Positions 42,769 through 54,331 of a DNA stretch of 64,000 nt are shown here, piece by piece. The DNA comes from Paracoccus sanguinis (lineage in GTDB: Bacteria; Pseudomonadota; Alphaproteobacteria; Rhodobacterales; Rhodobacteraceae): contig NZ_FNNA01000001.1 of assembly GCF_900106665.1 (NCBI RefSeq), positions 248,001-312,000 on the forward strand. Reading direction: 5' to 3'. The notes beneath the pieces are model-generated. The model saw only the letters and a list, made by a program, of their open reading frames with translations, made no database searches and had not been told where the DNA came from. The number at the start of each line of letters is the position of its first letter. Positions within the stretch are counted from its first letter, which is position 1. Both the position numbers and the translations under genes were made by a program.

Positions 42769-43301
42769 GCGGTCAGCGCGCGCACCTGCGCCGCCAGCGC
42801 CGCGATGTCGTCGTCGGGGATGCCCAGCTCGTCCAGATGCGCGGCGGTGTTGAACAGATACTCGGCGTTCGGCCCCCGCCCGCCGTGGGCCGAGGCGATG
42901 ATCCGCGCCTGTTCCTCGATCCCCAGCCCGCCGCAGTACTGCCAGTGCTCGGGGCGCATGACATAGGTCAGCGCCTCGACCCGCCGTCCGTCCGCCAGTT
43001 CGAGCGGCACCAGCGCCTCGCGGTAGGCCTCGGTCACCAGCTCGCGGGCGCGCAGCGCGGCGTGGACCTCGGGCCAGAGCGGCGCCTCGACCCTGAGCGC
43101 GAGGCCCGTGCAGAGATGCCCCGGCTGCGCCTCGAGCCCGAGGACCAGCCCCGGCGCCTCGGCGGTGCCGCGATGCTGGATCGAGCGCAGGCAGAAGCTG
43201 CGCCGCCAGCCGTCGGCCTGCGCGATCACCTGCTCGGCGACGGGGAACTCGGGCGCCCACATCAACGAACCATATCCGAACACCCAGCCGCCGTGATGCA
43301 T
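42744..43301 (-). CDS. gamma-glutamylcyclotransferase (ChaC family)
   Basis: A 185-residue ChaC-type enzyme. WVFGYGSLMWAPEF at the N terminus is the family signature; RSIQHRGTAEAPGLVLGLE and LTYVMRPEHWQYCGG follow. ChaC proteins degrade glutathione to 5-oxoproline and Cys-Gly. The start at 43301 puts YGSL at residues 10-13, as in homologues; the frame is open far upstream only as a shadow of the DUF2125 gene. It overlaps the GT8 gene end by 25 nt and is divergent from DUF2125. Confidence 0.92.
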   Translation of the reverse strand: MHHGGWVFGYGSLMWAPEFPVAEQVIAQADGWRRSFCLRSIQHRGTAEAPGLVLGLEAQPGHLCTGLALRVEAPLWPEVHAALRARELVTEAYREALVPLELADGRRVEALTYVMRPEHWQYCGGLGIEEQARIIASAHGGRGPNAEYLFNTAAHLDELGIPDDDIAALAAQVRALTAQRGSMSA

Positions 43302-43394
43302 CCCTTGCCCTTTCGCTTGCCGGCAGGTTAGGCCGGGCAGGCAAAGTTGCAAGCGCGCCCCCACGGCACGGGCGACAAGCTGGGCGGGGACCGA

Positions 43395-44396
43395 ATGCGC
43401 AGGCTGATCCTTCTGGTTCTGGTCGTCGCGGCGGCGCTGGCCGCGGCGTGGCTGGGCGGCGAGACCTGGCTCGCGCGCGAGGCCGCGCGCCGCATCGCCG
43501 ACGACCCGCAGATCGAGGCCGCCTCCGTCACCCCCCTGCGCCGCATCGACCGCATCGGGCTGCATCTCGCGGAGCTGAAGTTTGCGACCGAGGCCGGGCC
43601 GGCGACGCTGCCGGCGCTCGACCTCTGGGCCGCGCCGACGGCGCCGACGACGTTTCACGCCACCCTGCCCCCCGCGCTGACCCTGCCCGGCGACCGCGCG
43701 CTCGCGCTGACCGGCGGCGGGATGAGCCTGCGCGTCTCGCCCGGCAACGGCATGGCGATCGGCGCGGCGGGGGCCAAGGCGAGCGCCGTCACCCTCGACG
43801 GGGCGCCGCTGGCCGAGGGGGTGGACGTCACCGCCACGCTGACGCCGATGGGCGGCCACGCGCCAAAGGCGGCGCGCGCGAGCTATCGCGTGGCGGGCAC
43901 GCTCACGCAGCTTGTCCCCGCGGCGCTCGGCCCGGTGCCGCCGGCGCTGGCCGAGGCGGGGCCGATCGGGATCGACGGGGCGGCGCAACTCTACCTCACC
44001 GGAGCGCTGAAACCGGGCGAGGAAACGCCGCCGCGCCTCGTCGGCGTGAACTCGGACGGGGTCAGGCTTCAGGTGGGCGCGCACCACGCGCGGATCAGCG
44101 GCCACGTCACCGCCGATGCCGAGGGGCGCGCCGCGGGCGCGGCCTTCGTCGACACGCCCGACCCGCGCGGCTGGCTCGACCTCGCCGCGGCGCTGGGGGC
44201 ACTCCCCGCGCAGGTGGTGCCGCTCGCCACCACCGCGCTGCGCACGGCCTCGGGCGCCGAGGTCACGCTGCCCGCCGGCATCACCGCGCCGCCCCCGCCG
44301 CCCGAGGGCACGCTGCGCATCACCCTGATCTTCCGCGACGGGCGCAGCTTCCTCGGGCCGATGCCCATCGGCCCGGCGCCGCTGTTCGCGCCCTGA
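43395..44396 (+). CDS. DUF2125 domain-containing protein
   Basis: A 333-residue protein with an N-terminal membrane anchor or signal (LILLVLVVAAALAAAWLGG) and a beta-rich periplasmic body resembling DUF2125, a family typical of Rhodobacterales and other alphaproteobacteria. Function unknown. The ATG at 43395 follows GGGGA. It is convergent with tyrA; both stop codons lie inside one palindrome at 44393-44409. Confidence 0.88.
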   Translation: MRRLILLVLVVAAALAAAWLGGETWLAREAARRIADDPQIEAASVTPLRRIDRIGLHLAELKFATEAGPATLPALDLWAAPTAPTTFHATLPPALTLPGDRALALTGGGMSLRVSPGNGMAIGAAGAKASAVTLDGAPLAEGVDVTATLTPMGGHAPKAARASYRVAGTLTQLVPAALGPVPPALAEAGPIGIDGAAQLYLTGALKPGEETPPRLVGVNSDGVRLQVGAHHARISGHVTADAEGRAAGAAFVDTPDPRGWLDLAAALGALPAQVVPLATTALRTASGAEVTLPAGITAPPPPPEGTLRITLIFRDGRSFLGPMPIGPAPLFAP

Positions 44397-44409
44397 GGCC
44401 GCGCCTCAG
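44393..44409. terminator. palindrome containing both stop codons of DUF2125 and tyrA genes
   Basis: CTGAGGC-CGC-GCCTCAG is a perfect 7-bp stem. Each TGA lies in one arm. It could act as a compact bidirectional terminator. Confidence 0.5.
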
Positions 44410-45326
44410 CCCGGCCCGGCCCCGCGGCCGAAGTCGGGCGCGGCGGTGTCCTGGCCGGCCTCGATGATCCCGCGGCGGATGTTGCGGGTGCGGGTGAAAT
44501 AGTCGTGCAGATGCTGCCCGTCGCCCATGCGGATCGCGCGCTGCAGCACGAACAGCTCTTCGGCGAAGCGGCCGAGGATATCCAGCGTCGCCTCGCGGTT
44601 GTGCAGGAACACGTCGCGCCACATCGTCGGGTCCGACGCGGCGATCCGGGTGAAGTCGCGGAAGCCCGCGGCCGAATAGCGGATCACCTCGGACTCGGTC
44701 ACCCGCCGCAGGTGGTCCGCGACGCCGACCATCGTATAGGCGATCAGGTGGGGCGCGTGGCTCGTCACCGCCAGCACGAGGTCATGGTGCGGCGCCTCCA
44801 TCACCTCGACATTCGCGCCCATCGCCCGGATCAGCGCCTCGAGCCGCGAAAGCGCGTCCGCGTCGGTCCCTTCCAGCGGGGTCAGCAGCCACCAGCGGTT
44901 GCGAAAGAGCGAGGCGAACCCCGCCCGCGGGCCGGAGTGCTCGGTCCCCGCCAGCGGGTGGCCGGGGATGAAATGCACCCCCTCGGGCAGATGCGGGCCG
45001 ACCGCGTCGATCACCGCCTGCTTGACCGAGCCCACGTCGGTCACGATGGCCCCCGGCGCCAGATGCGGGGCGATCTCGGCCGCGACGTCGGCCATCGCCC
45101 CCACCGGCACGGCGAGGACCACGAGATCGGCGCCCGCGACGGCCTCGGCGGCGGTCTCGAACACCTCGTCCACCAGCCCGATCTCGGCCGCCGTGGCGCG
45201 GGTCTCGGCCGAGCGCGCGTGGCCGGTGATCCGCCCGGCGAGCCCCCCCGCCCGCATCGCGTGCGCCATCGAGCCGGCGATGAGCCCCAGCCCGATCAGC
45301 GCCACCCGCTCGAACCGGGCGCTCAT
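44406..45326 (-). CDS. tyrA: prephenate/arogenate dehydrogenase
   Basis: A 306-residue TyrA-family enzyme without a fused chorismate mutase. The NAD(P) loop is [36 protein letters not shown] and [14 protein letters not shown] hold the catalytic His region; [19 protein letters not shown] closes the domain. It oxidatively decarboxylates prephenate or arogenate in tyrosine synthesis. The ATG overlaps the hisC stop by 4 nt, so an aminotransferase and the dehydrogenase are coupled, as in other Rhodobacterales. Confidence 0.95.
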   Translation of the reverse strand: MSARFERVALIGLGLIAGSMAHAMRAGGLAGRITGHARSAETRATAAEIGLVDEVFETAAEAVAGADLVVLAVPVGAMADVAAEIAPHLAPGAIVTDVGSVKQAVIDAVGPHLPEGVHFIPGHPLAGTEHSGPRAGFASLFRNRWWLLTPLEGTDADALSRLEALIRAMGANVEVMEAPHHDLVLAVTSHAPHLIAYTMVGVADHLRRVTESEVIRYSAAGFRDFTRIAASDPTMWRDVFLHNREATLDILGRFAEELFVLQRAIRMGDGQHLHDYFTRTRNIRRGIIEAGQDTAAPDFGRGAGPG

Positions 45327-46462
45327 GGCGCGGTCTCCGCGTCGCGGGTGGCCATGAACTGGCCGATGACATGGGCGACGCGGCGGCAGGACGCCTCGTC
45401 GCCGACGGTGATCCTGAGGCACGCGGGCAGGCCGTAGCTGGCCACGCGGCGGACGATGATCCCCTCGTCCCGCAGGCTGGCGTCGCAGGCCTCGGCGGTG
45501 GCGGCGTCGGCAAAGCGGGCGAGGATGAAGTTCGCGTGCGAGGGGTCCGAGGGCACCCCCCGCTCGGTCAGCGCCGAAGCGAGCCAGCCGCGCAGCCGGG
45601 CGTTCTCGGCCCGCGCGTGCTCGGCGTGGGCGCGGTCGCGCACCGCCGCCTCGGCCCCGTCCAGCGCCACGTTCGACAGGTTGAACGGCCCGCGGATGCG
45701 GTTGAGGACGTCGATGACCGCGCGCGGCCCGTAGCCCCAGCCGACCCGCAGCCCGCCCAGGCCGTAGAGCTTCGAGAAGGTGCGCGTCATCACCACGTTG
45801 GGCAGCCGCGAGGCGAGCTCGGCCCCGCCGTCATAGTCGCCGCCCACATACTCGGCATAGGCCGCGTCGATGACGAGGATCGCCTGCGGCACGGCGGCGG
45901 CCAGCCGCTCGAGCTCGGCCAGCTCGATCATCGTGCCGGTCGGGTTGTTGGGGTTGGCGACGAAGATCAGCCGCGTGGCCGGCGTCGCCGCGGCGATCAG
46001 CGCGTCGATGTCGGTGACGCGCTCACGCTCGGGCGCGGCCACCGGCGTGGCACCCGCGGCCATGGCGCTGATGCGGTACATCAGGAACCCGTGCTCGGTG
46101 AACAGCACCTCGGTTCCCGGCCCGGCATAGGCCTGGCAAAGGAAGTGGATGATCTCGTCCGAGCCCACGCCGCAGATGATCCGGTCGGGATCGAGCCCGT
46201 GCACCTCGGCGATGGCGGCGCGCAGCCGGGCGTGGTCGGTCGAGGGGTAGCGGTGCATCTGGTGCGCCGCCCGCGCCACCGCCTCGCGCGCCTTTTCGGA
46301 CGGGCCGAAGGGGTTTTCGTTCGAGCTGAGCTTCAGCACGTCGCTGCGCCCCGAGAGGGTGGCGGTCCCGGCCTCGTAGAGCGCGATCTCCATGATCCCC
46401 GGCTGCGGTTCGATCGCGGCGCCGATCTGCGGTTCGACCGGGGGCGGAAGCGGCTGGCTCAT
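45323..46462 (-). CDS. hisC: histidinol-phosphate/aromatic aminotransferase
   Basis: A 379-residue class I/II aminotransferase. [18 protein letters not shown] near the N terminus, [12 protein letters not shown], and [18 protein letters not shown] with the PLP Lys are the HisC signatures. Its coupling with tyrA suggests that it also, or mainly, transaminates aromatic keto acids; either role is PLP-dependent and cytosolic. Start ATG at 46462 follows AGAGGACC. Confidence 0.93.
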   Translation of the reverse strand: MSQPLPPPVEPQIGAAIEPQPGIMEIALYEAGTATLSGRSDVLKLSSNENPFGPSEKAREAVARAAHQMHRYPSTDHARLRAAIAEVHGLDPDRIICGVGSDEIIHFLCQAYAGPGTEVLFTEHGFLMYRISAMAAGATPVAAPERERVTDIDALIAAATPATRLIFVANPNNPTGTMIELAELERLAAAVPQAILVIDAAYAEYVGGDYDGGAELASRLPNVVMTRTFSKLYGLGGLRVGWGYGPRAVIDVLNRIRGPFNLSNVALDGAEAAVRDRAHAEHARAENARLRGWLASALTERGVPSDPSHANFILARFADAATAEACDASLRDEGIIVRRVASYGLPACLRITVGDEASCRRVAHVIGQFMATRDAETAP

Positions 46463-46770
46463 CGGAGGTCCTCTGGCTCGGGTGAGCCGTCTTTAGACAG
46501 GCGGCGCGCGGTTGGGAAGGGCGCGGGGTGCGCGGGGGGTGGGCGGCGTGTGTGCGGGCGGGCGTCCTCGTCCCGCGGTCAGGCGTGCGGCCCGGCCTGC
46601 GCGCCCGGACCCCGGCACCGCGCGCCGAAGCGGGACGGCCCCTCTCGCCCGCCCCACCCCACGGCCCGAGGCACCGCCCGCCCCCGCCGAAACCGCCCCC
46701 CGTCTGACGTTCCCGCGACCCCGCCCTGCCCCCGCTTGACCCTGGGCGGCGGCGGGCCGACAAGACCGCC
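46463..46770. other. divergent hisC/queA intergenic region
   Basis: 308 nt of very GC-rich sequence between divergent starts. It must hold both promoters, but I see no clear -35/-10 pair, palindrome, riboswitch or small gene in it. Confidence 0.5.
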
Positions 46771-47856
46771 ATGCAGCCCGCCGATCCGCCTCCTCTCCGC
46801 CTGTCGGACTTCGACTTCGATCTGCCCGAGGGGCTGATCGCCACACGGCCCGCGCGCCCGCGCAGCGCCGCGCGGCTGCTGGTCGCGCAGGGCGACCGGA
46901 TCACCGATGCGACGGTCGCGGACCTGCCAGCGTTCCTGCGCCCCGGCGATCTGCTGGTCCTGAACGACACCAAGGTGATCCCGGCGCGGCTCACGGGCAC
47001 CCGCACCCGCCCGACGCCCCAGGGCGACGCCGTGGCCCGCATCGAGGTCACGCTGACCGAGCCCACTCCCGAGGGCGGCTGGAAGGCGCTGGTCAAGCCG
47101 CTGCGCAAGCTCAAGCCCGGCGAGGTGATCCGCTTCGGCGACCACCTCTCGGCCCGCGTCACCGCCATCGCCGAGGGCGAGGCGACGCTGGCCTTCGACG
47201 CCGTCGGCGCGGCCTTCGACGCGGCGCTGGCCGAGGTCGGCGCCATGCCCCTGCCCCCCTACATCGCCGCGCTCAGGGCGCCTGATGCGCAGGACCGCAC
47301 CGACTATCAGACCGTCTGGGCCCGCGCCGCGGGCGCCGTCGCCGCCCCGACCGCGAGCCTGCATTTCGACGCCCCCCTGCTCGCGCAGCTCGCCCGGGAC
47401 GGGGTCGAGTTCGTCCACGTCACGCTCCACGTCGGCGCCGGCACCTTCCTGCCGGTCAAGACCGACGACGTCTCGCAGCATCGGATGCACGCCGAGCGCG
47501 GCATCGTCACGCCCGAGGCCGCCGCCGCCATCGCCCGCGCCCGGACCGAGGGGCGGCGCGTCATCGCCGTCGGCACCACCGCCCTGCGCCTGATCGAGAG
47601 CGCCGCAGACGCGGACGGCACCATCCGACCCTTCGACGGGGCGACCGACATCTTCATCCGCCCCGGCTACCGCTTCCGCGTCACGGACGGGCTGATGACC
47701 AACTTCCACCTGCCGAAATCGACGCTGCTCATGCTCGTCTCGGCGCTGATGGGGCAGGACCGCATCCGCGCGATCTACGCCCATGCCATCGCGGCGCGCT
47801 ATCGCTTCTTCAGCTACGGCGACGCCTCGCTGCTTCTGCCCGAGGCATCATGCTGA
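46771..47856 (+). CDS. queA: tRNA preQ1(34) S-adenosylmethionine ribosyltransferase-isomerase
   Basis: A 361-residue QueA. Signatures: [14 protein letters not shown] at the N terminus, [34 protein letters not shown], and the C-terminal [17 protein letters not shown]. It adds the epoxycyclopentanediol ring from SAM to preQ1 in tRNA, making epoxyqueuosine. The N terminus is about nine residues longer than the conserved start, but no better Met is available. Its last 7 nt overlap the MFS gene. Confidence 0.96.
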   Translation: MQPADPPPLRLSDFDFDLPEGLIATRPARPRSAARLLVAQGDRITDATVADLPAFLRPGDLLVLNDTKVIPARLTGTRTRPTPQGDAVARIEVTLTEPTPEGGWKALVKPLRKLKPGEVIRFGDHLSARVTAIAEGEATLAFDAVGAAFDAALAEVGAMPLPPYIAALRAPDAQDRTDYQTVWARAAGAVAAPTASLHFDAPLLAQLARDGVEFVHVTLHVGAGTFLPVKTDDVSQHRMHAERGIVTPEAAAAIARARTEGRRVIAVGTTALRLIESAADADGTIRPFDGATDIFIRPGYRFRVTDGLMTNFHLPKSTLLMLVSALMGQDRIRAIYAHAIAARYRFFSYGDASLLLPEASC

Positions 47857-49145
47857 GCGTCCTGCGATCCACCTGGCCGCTGCTGGCCGGGGTCATGCTG
47901 CTCATGGTCGGCAACGGGATGCAGGGCACGCTGCTCGGCATCCGCGGCGCGCATGAGGGCATCCCGACGAACCTCATGTCGGTCGTCATGTCGGCCTATT
48001 TCGGCGGCTTCGTGCTGGGCAGCCTGATCGTGCCGGGGATGATCCAGCGGGTCGGCCACGTCCGGGTCTTCGCCGCGCTCGGCTCGCTGATCTCGGCGGT
48101 GCTGATCCTCTATGCGGTCGACACCAACTGGATCGCCTGGGTGCTCTTGCGGCTGGTGATCGGGTTCAGCTTCTGCGGCGTCTACATCACCGCCGAAAGC
48201 TGGATGAACGCGAGCGCCGGCAACGAGACGCGCGGCCGGGCGATGTCGGTCTATTTCATCGTCCAGATGTTCGGCCTCGTCATCAGCCAGATCCTGATGA
48301 ACGTCCCCGACCCGGGCGGCTGGCTGCTCTTCGTCATCCCCTCGGTGCTGGTGTCGCTGGCCTTCACCCCGATCCTTCTGTCGCAGGTCGAGGCGCCGCG
48401 GTTCGAGAGCATCGCGCCGATGAGCATTGCCCGGCTCTACCGCACCTCGCCCTTGGGCTGCGTCGGCATCTTCCTCGTCGGCGGGGTGTTCTCGGCGCTG
48501 CTGGGGATGGGCGCGGTCTGGGGCGCGGTCGCGGGGCTGAACGTGCGCGAGATCTCGGCCTTCGTGGCGGCGATCTGGGTCGGCGGGCTGCTGGCCCAGT
48601 ATCCGGTCGGCTGGCTCTCGGACCGGATGGACCGGCGGGTGCTGATCGCCGGCCTCGCCATCCTCGGGACGCTCGCCACCGCGGCCGTGGTGCTGTCCGA
48701 GCCGTCGATCTGGGGCTACCTCGCGGCCTCGGCGCTTCTGGGCGGGGTAGCCAACCCGATCTATGCGCTGCTCATCGCCTATACCAACGACTCGCTCGAC
48801 AGCCGCGACATGGCGGCGGCCTCGGCCGGGCTTCTGCTCATCAACGGCGGCGGGTCGGTGTTCGGGCCGATCGTCACCGGCTGGCTGATGTCGGCGATCG
48901 GGCCGGTCGGGTTCTGGGTCTATATCCTCGTGCTGCTGGCGATCCTGTCGGGCTATGCCGGCTGGCGAATGACGCGCCGCGCGACGCCTGCGCAGGACCA
49001 GGCCTTCGCCATCCTCTCGCCCGCGGCCACCCCCTTCGGGGTCGAGACCGCTCTGGCCGAGGCTGGCGATTCCACCGGGCCGCTGCCCACCCAGCCGCCC
49101 GCCGACTCGGCGGCCGCGCGGCCCCACCCGCTCGACGAGGACTGA
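47850..49145 (+). CDS. MFS transporter, YcaD-like
   Basis: A 431-residue major facilitator with about 12 membrane segments and a 45-residue hydrophilic tail. [25 protein letters not shown] after helix 1 and [24 protein letters not shown] are the YcaD/UMF1-like signatures. Substrate unknown. The start overlaps queA by 7 nt, so it is translationally coupled to queuosine synthesis; whether it moves a queuosine precursor is not known. Confidence 0.9.
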   Translation: MLSVLRSTWPLLAGVMLLMVGNGMQGTLLGIRGAHEGIPTNLMSVVMSAYFGGFVLGSLIVPGMIQRVGHVRVFAALGSLISAVLILYAVDTNWIAWVLLRLVIGFSFCGVYITAESWMNASAGNETRGRAMSVYFIVQMFGLVISQILMNVPDPGGWLLFVIPSVLVSLAFTPILLSQVEAPRFESIAPMSIARLYRTSPLGCVGIFLVGGVFSALLGMGAVWGAVAGLNVREISAFVAAIWVGGLLAQYPVGWLSDRMDRRVLIAGLAILGTLATAAVVLSEPSIWGYLAASALLGGVANPIYALLIAYTNDSLDSRDMAAASAGLLLINGGGSVFGPIVTGWLMSAIGPVGFWVYILVLLAILSGYAGWRMTRRATPAQDQAFAILSPAATPFGVETALAEAGDSTGPLPTQPPADSAAARPHPLDED

Positions 49146-49151
49146 CCCGCC

Positions 49152-49763
49152 ATGCCCGACTCCCGGCCCGCACCACCCGCCGCTGACGTGTCGCCCGCCG
49201 AGGTGGTCGGCTTCTGGGTCGACGAGGTCGGTGCCGACGGCTGGTATGCGCGCAGCACCTCGCTGGACCAGACGATCCGCGACCGCTTCCGCCCCGCGTG
49301 GGAGGCCGCGGCGACCCTCGCCCCCGACTGGGCCGCCCGCGGCCCCGAGGGCGCGCTCGCCGCGCTGATCCTGACCGACCAGTTCCCGCGCAACATGTTC
49401 CGCGGCGACCCGCGCGCCTTCGCCACCGACGCGCTGGCGCTGCGTCTCGCCGATGCGGCGATCGCCGCCGGTCACGACATGGCCACGCCCGAGCCCGCGC
49501 GGCAGTTCTTCTACCTGCCCTTCGAGCACAGCGAGTCGCTGGCCGATCAGGACCGCGCCATCGCGCTGTTCGCCGAGCGGATGCCGGGCGAGAACCTGCG
49601 CCACGCGCGGCTGCACCGCGACGCCATCGCGGCCTTCGGGCGCTTCCCGTGGCGGAACGCGGCGCTCGGCCGCACCTCGACGCCGGCCGAGCAGGCGCTG
49701 CTCGACGCGGGCGGTTACGGCGCGCTCGTCTCGGGCAAGGTGGTCCTTGCCGACCTCGGGTGA
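49152..49763 (+). CDS. DUF924 family protein
   Basis: A 203-residue soluble helical protein. LILTDQFPRNMFRGDPRAF, FYLPFEHSESLADQ and the closing IAAFGRFPWRNAALGR are the DUF924 signatures. Distantly related to tetratricopeptide-like helical proteins; biochemical role unknown. It begins 6 nt after the MFS gene and is the last gene before lpdA. Confidence 0.9.
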   Translation: MPDSRPAPPAADVSPAEVVGFWVDEVGADGWYARSTSLDQTIRDRFRPAWEAAATLAPDWAARGPEGALAALILTDQFPRNMFRGDPRAFATDALALRLADAAIAAGHDMATPEPARQFFYLPFEHSESLADQDRAIALFAERMPGENLRHARLHRDAIAAFGRFPWRNAALGRTSTPAEQALLDAGGYGALVSGKVVLADLG

Positions 49764-49822
49764 GCCTGCGATTGTGACCCGACGTCACACGGTTACGGCC
49801 GCAGGTTAACGGGGGACATGGG

Positions 49823-51214
49823 ATGGCGCAGCAATTCGACGTGGTGGTGATCGGCGCCGGACCCGGCGGCTATGTGGCGGCGATCCGCGCCGCGCAGCTC
49901 GGGCTGTCGGTCGCCTGCGTCGAACGCGAGCATCTGGGCGGCATCTGCCTCAACTGGGGCTGCATCCCGACCAAGGCGCTGCTGCGCTCGGCCGAAGTGT
50001 TCCACATGATGGAACGCGCCAAGGACTACGGGCTGAAGGCCGGCGACGTGGGCTTCGACCTCGACGCGGTGGTGGCGCGCTCACGCGGGGTGGCCAAGCA
50101 GCTGTCAGGCGGCGTCGGGCACCTGCTCAAGAAGAACAAGGTCACCGTGATCATGGGCGAGGCGACGCTGACCGCCCCCGGAAAGCTGAGCGTCAAGACC
50201 GACAAGGGCACGGACGAGATCACCGGCAAGGCGATCATCCTCGCCACCGGCGCGCGGGCGCGCGAGTTGCCGGGGCTCGAGGCGGACGGCGATCTGGTCT
50301 GGACCTACAAGCACGCTCTGGTGCCGAAGCGGATGCCCAAGAAGCTGCTGGTGATCGGCTCGGGCGCGATCGGGATCGAGTTCGCGTCGTTCTTCAACAC
50401 GCTCGGCGCCGAGACCACGGTGGTCGAGGTCATGGACCGCGTCCTGCCGGTCGAGGACGCCGAGATCAGCGGCATCGCCAAAAAGCAGTTCGTCAAGCAG
50501 GGCATGACGATCCTGGAAAAGGCGACGGTCAGGAAGCTCGACCGCAAGGGCGGCACGGTGACCGCCCATATCGAGACCGGCGGCAAGACCGAGACGCGGG
50601 ACTTCGACACGGTGATCTCGGCCGTGGGGATCGTCGGCAACGTCGAGGGGCTGGGGCTGGAAAAGCTGGGCGTCAAGATCGACCGCACCCATGTCGTGAC
50701 CGACGAATACTGCCGGACGGGGGTCGAGGGGCTCTACGCCATCGGCGACGTGGCGGGCGCGCCGTGGCTTGCCCACAAGGCCAGCCACGAGGGCGTGATG
50801 GTCGCCGAACTCATCGCCGGCCAGCACGCCCACCCGTGCAAGGCCACCAACATCCCCGGCTGCACCTATTGCCAGCCGCAGGTCGCCTCGGTCGGGCTGA
50901 CCGAGGAAAAGGCCAAGGCCGCCGGACACGAGGTCAAGGTCGGCCGCTTCCCCTTCATCGGCAACGGCAAGGCCATCGCGCTGGGTGAGCCCGAGGGGCT
51001 GGTCAAGACGGTCTTCGACGCCAGGACCGGCGAGCTTCTGGGCGCCCACATGGTCGGCGCCGAGGTCACCGAGCTGATCCAGGGCTACGTCATCGGCAAG
51101 ACCGCCGAGCTGACCGAGGAAGACTTCATGCACACCGTCTTCGCCCATCCGACGCTGAGCGAGATGATGCACGAGTCGGTTCTGAGCGCCTACGGTCGGG
51201 CGATCCATTTCTGA
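49823..51214 (+). CDS. lpdA: dihydrolipoyl dehydrogenase
   Basis: A 463-residue E3 flavoprotein. FAD loop VVVIGAGPGGYVAA, redox-active Cys42 and Cys47 in GGICLNWGCIPTKALL, NAD loop LLVIGSGAIGIEFA, FAD motif GLYAIGDVAG, and HPTLSE with the active-site His near 445. It reoxidises dihydrolipoyl groups of 2-oxo acid dehydrogenase or glycine-cleavage complexes. Neither E1 nor E2 genes are in the window. No lipoyl domain at the N terminus. A short 59-nt gap separates it from DUF924. Confidence 0.96.
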   Translation: MAQQFDVVVIGAGPGGYVAAIRAAQLGLSVACVEREHLGGICLNWGCIPTKALLRSAEVFHMMERAKDYGLKAGDVGFDLDAVVARSRGVAKQLSGGVGHLLKKNKVTVIMGEATLTAPGKLSVKTDKGTDEITGKAIILATGARARELPGLEADGDLVWTYKHALVPKRMPKKLLVIGSGAIGIEFASFFNTLGAETTVVEVMDRVLPVEDAEISGIAKKQFVKQGMTILEKATVRKLDRKGGTVTAHIETGGKTETRDFDTVISAVGIVGNVEGLGLEKLGVKIDRTHVVTDEYCRTGVEGLYAIGDVAGAPWLAHKASHEGVMVAELIAGQHAHPCKATNIPGCTYCQPQVASVGLTEEKAKAAGHEVKVGRFPFIGNGKAIALGEPEGLVKTVFDARTGELLGAHMVGAEVTELIQGYVIGKTAELTEEDFMHTVFAHPTLSEMMHESVLSAYGRAIHF

Positions 51215-51232
51215 GGGACGCCGCGGCGGACA

Positions 51233-51248
51233 CCCCGCTTCGGCGGGG
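51233..51248 (+). terminator. UUCG hairpin after lpdA
   Basis: CCCCGC-TTCG-GCGGGG, a 6-bp stem with the ultrastable UUCG tetraloop, 19 nt after the lpdA stop. No U tract. Confidence 0.6.
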
Positions 51249-51405
51249 CGGGTGGGGCAAGACCGAGCGCCTTGAGGCCCGTGGCTTCAGGGCTGCAGGC
51301 ATCAGCGGTCGTCGTGCCAACCGCACCTGACCGTCAGCGCTGTCGGCACGGGCGGCACGCTCTCCGATCCCGCGGTGCGCGGCCCCTCCCCCCCGGCGCG
51401 GCGCC

Positions 51406-51954
51406 CTACCAGAGCGCCGGATCGGAAAGCGGCGCGGCACAGCGGCTGGTGCCCCGCAAGGGCGGGAGCGCGCCCGACGCCTCGCCCCCGGGCGGCCGGC
51501 CGAGCCACCCCTGCGGCATCGACAACGGGAACGGCGGTGCCGTCTCGCGCGGGTCGAGCGGCCGAAACCCCAGCCGGCCGTAGAACGCCGGGTCGCCGTA
51601 GGTCAGCACCGCGTCGACGCCCTCGGCGTCCAGCGTGGCCAGCGCCTCACCGAGCAGCCGCTGCCCGATCCCCTCGCCCTGCCGCCCCGTCGCGACCGCC
51701 ATCGGCGACAGCAGCAAGACCCGCCGCGGGTCGTCCGAAAACGCGAGCGGCGAGAACAGCACGGCCCCCACCAGCGCGTCGCCCTCGCGGGCGAGGAACG
51801 CCTCGGCCGCTGGTGCCGGCCCAGCCAGCAGCGCGGCGGCAAGCCGGCCGACTCGCGCGCCCTCGGCGGGGCCTTCGGACGCCGCGAAGCTGTCGTGGAT
51901 CAGCGACGCGATCTCGCCCGCCGGGTCAGCCGCCTGTCGCGTGACCCGCAGCAC
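51406..51954 (-). CDS. GNAT family N-acetyltransferase (YhbS-like)
   Basis: A 182-residue acetyltransferase. VLLLSPMAVATGRQGEGIGQRLL holds beta-4 and the acetyl-CoA loop (Q/R-x-x-G-x-G), and VDAVLTYGDPAFYGRLGF is the YhbS-type continuation. Substrate unknown. It starts only 2 nt after the proB stop, so it is the third gene of an obgE-proB-GNAT operon. Confidence 0.9.
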   Translation of the reverse strand: MLRVTRQAADPAGEIASLIHDSFAASEGPAEGARVGRLAAALLAGPAPAAEAFLAREGDALVGAVLFSPLAFSDDPRRVLLLSPMAVATGRQGEGIGQRLLGEALATLDAEGVDAVLTYGDPAFYGRLGFRPLDPRETAPPFPLSMPQGWLGRPPGGEASGALPPLRGTSRCAAPLSDPALW

Positions 51955-51956
51955 CG

Positions 51957-53102
51957 CTACCGCCCCACCACCATGTCATCCCGGTGCACCAGCGCGGTGC
52001 GCGGCGCGTAGCCCAGCAGCGCCTCGATCTCGTCGCTGCGGCGCCCGGCGATCAGCGCCGCGTCGGCGGAATCGTAGCGCACGAGGCCCTGCGCCAGCGC
52101 CGCGCCCTCGGGGCTGCGGATCACCACCGGGTCGCCGCGGTGAAAGGCGCCGCTGACCGCCCGCACCCCGGCCGGCAGAAGCGAGCGCCCCTGCCCCAGC
52201 GCCCGCGCGGCGCCGTCGTCCACGACCAGCTCGCCCCGCGGCTTCATCGCCGCGATCCAGCGCTTGCGCGCCGCCTGCGGGTCGCCCTCGGGCAGGAACC
52301 ACGTCACCCGCGCGCCGGAAGCGACCGCCGACAGCGGCCGCAGCACCGAGCCCTCGGCAATCGCCATCGCGCAGCCGCCCGCGACCGCGGTGCGCGCGGC
52401 CATGAGCTTGGTCTTCATCCCGCCCTTCGACAAACCCGAGACGGGATCGCCGCCCATCGCCTCGATCTCGGCCGTCAGATGCGCGACCACCGGCAGATGC
52501 CGGGCCGTGGGGTCGGTCTTGGGGTTCGCGGTGTAGAGCCCGTCCACGTCCGACAAGAGCAGCAACTGGTCCGCCCCGCAGGTCACCGCGATCTGCGCCG
52601 CCAGCCGATCGTTGTCGCCGTAGCGGATCTCGTCGGTCGCCACCGTGTCGTTCTCGTTCACGATCGGCACCACGCCGAGGCTCAAGAGCGTCTGCATCGT
52701 CGCCCGGCTGTTGAGATAGCGGCGGCGGTTCTCGGTATCCTCGAGCGTCACCAGCACCTGCGCGGTGGTGACGCCGTGCGGGGCAAGCATCTCCTCGTAG
52801 GCGCGGGCGAGCCGGATCTGCCCCACCGCCGCCGAGGCCTGCGCCTGCTCCAGCGTCAGCGCGCCCGCGGGCAGGCCCAGCACCCGGCGGCCGAGCGCGA
52901 TCGAACCCGACGACACCAGCACCACGTCCGCGCCGCGCCGCCGCCAGTCGGCCACGTCGTCGCAGAGGCCGCGCAGCCAGTCCGTCCGCAGCCCCTCGGC
53001 CCCGACCAGCAGCGCCGAGCCGATCTTGACCACCAGCCGCCGCGCGGCGGCGATGTCCGGGGTGGCGGGCATGGCGGTCTCGGGCATGGCGGTCTCGGGC
53101 AT
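51957..53102 (-). CDS. proB: glutamate 5-kinase
   Basis: About 381 residues. The amino acid kinase domain starts [12 protein letters not shown] and includes [11 protein letters not shown] and [20 protein letters not shown]; a PUA domain (about 285-370) closes the protein. It phosphorylates glutamate for proline synthesis. The start is ambiguous: ATGs at 53129, 53102, 53087 and 53072 are in frame, the last three generated by a 15-nt tandem repeat. I use 53102, just after the obgE stop. proA is not in the window. Confidence 0.92.
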   Translation of the reverse strand: MPETAMPETAMPATPDIAAARRLVVKIGSALLVGAEGLRTDWLRGLCDDVADWRRRGADVVLVSSGSIALGRRVLGLPAGALTLEQAQASAAVGQIRLARAYEEMLAPHGVTTAQVLVTLEDTENRRRYLNSRATMQTLLSLGVVPIVNENDTVATDEIRYGDNDRLAAQIAVTCGADQLLLLSDVDGLYTANPKTDPTARHLPVVAHLTAEIEAMGGDPVSGLSKGGMKTKLMAARTAVAGGCAMAIAEGSVLRPLSAVASGARVTWFLPEGDPQAARKRWIAAMKPRGELVVDDGAARALGQGRSLLPAGVRAVSGAFHRGDPVVIRSPEGAALAQGLVRYDSADAALIAGRRSDEIEALLGYAPRTALVHRDDMVVGR

Positions 53103-53105
53103 GGC
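53067..53105. repeat. 15-nt tandem repeat at the proB start
   Basis: About 2.6 copies of GGGCATGGCGGTCTC. Each copy supplies one in-frame ATG on the minus strand and repeats the peptide MPETA. Confidence 0.8.
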
Positions 53106-53116
53106 AGGCGCGGCCC

Positions 53117-54298
<1,182 letters not shown>

Positions 54299-54331
54299 TC
54301 AATTCCCGCGGCCCGTGCCCACATCCGCTCC

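Noticed and set aside
49790..49812. TTAC/TTAA pair before lpdA as a CtrA site
   Set aside because: Spacing is nine nucleotides instead of seven and one half differs from consensus.
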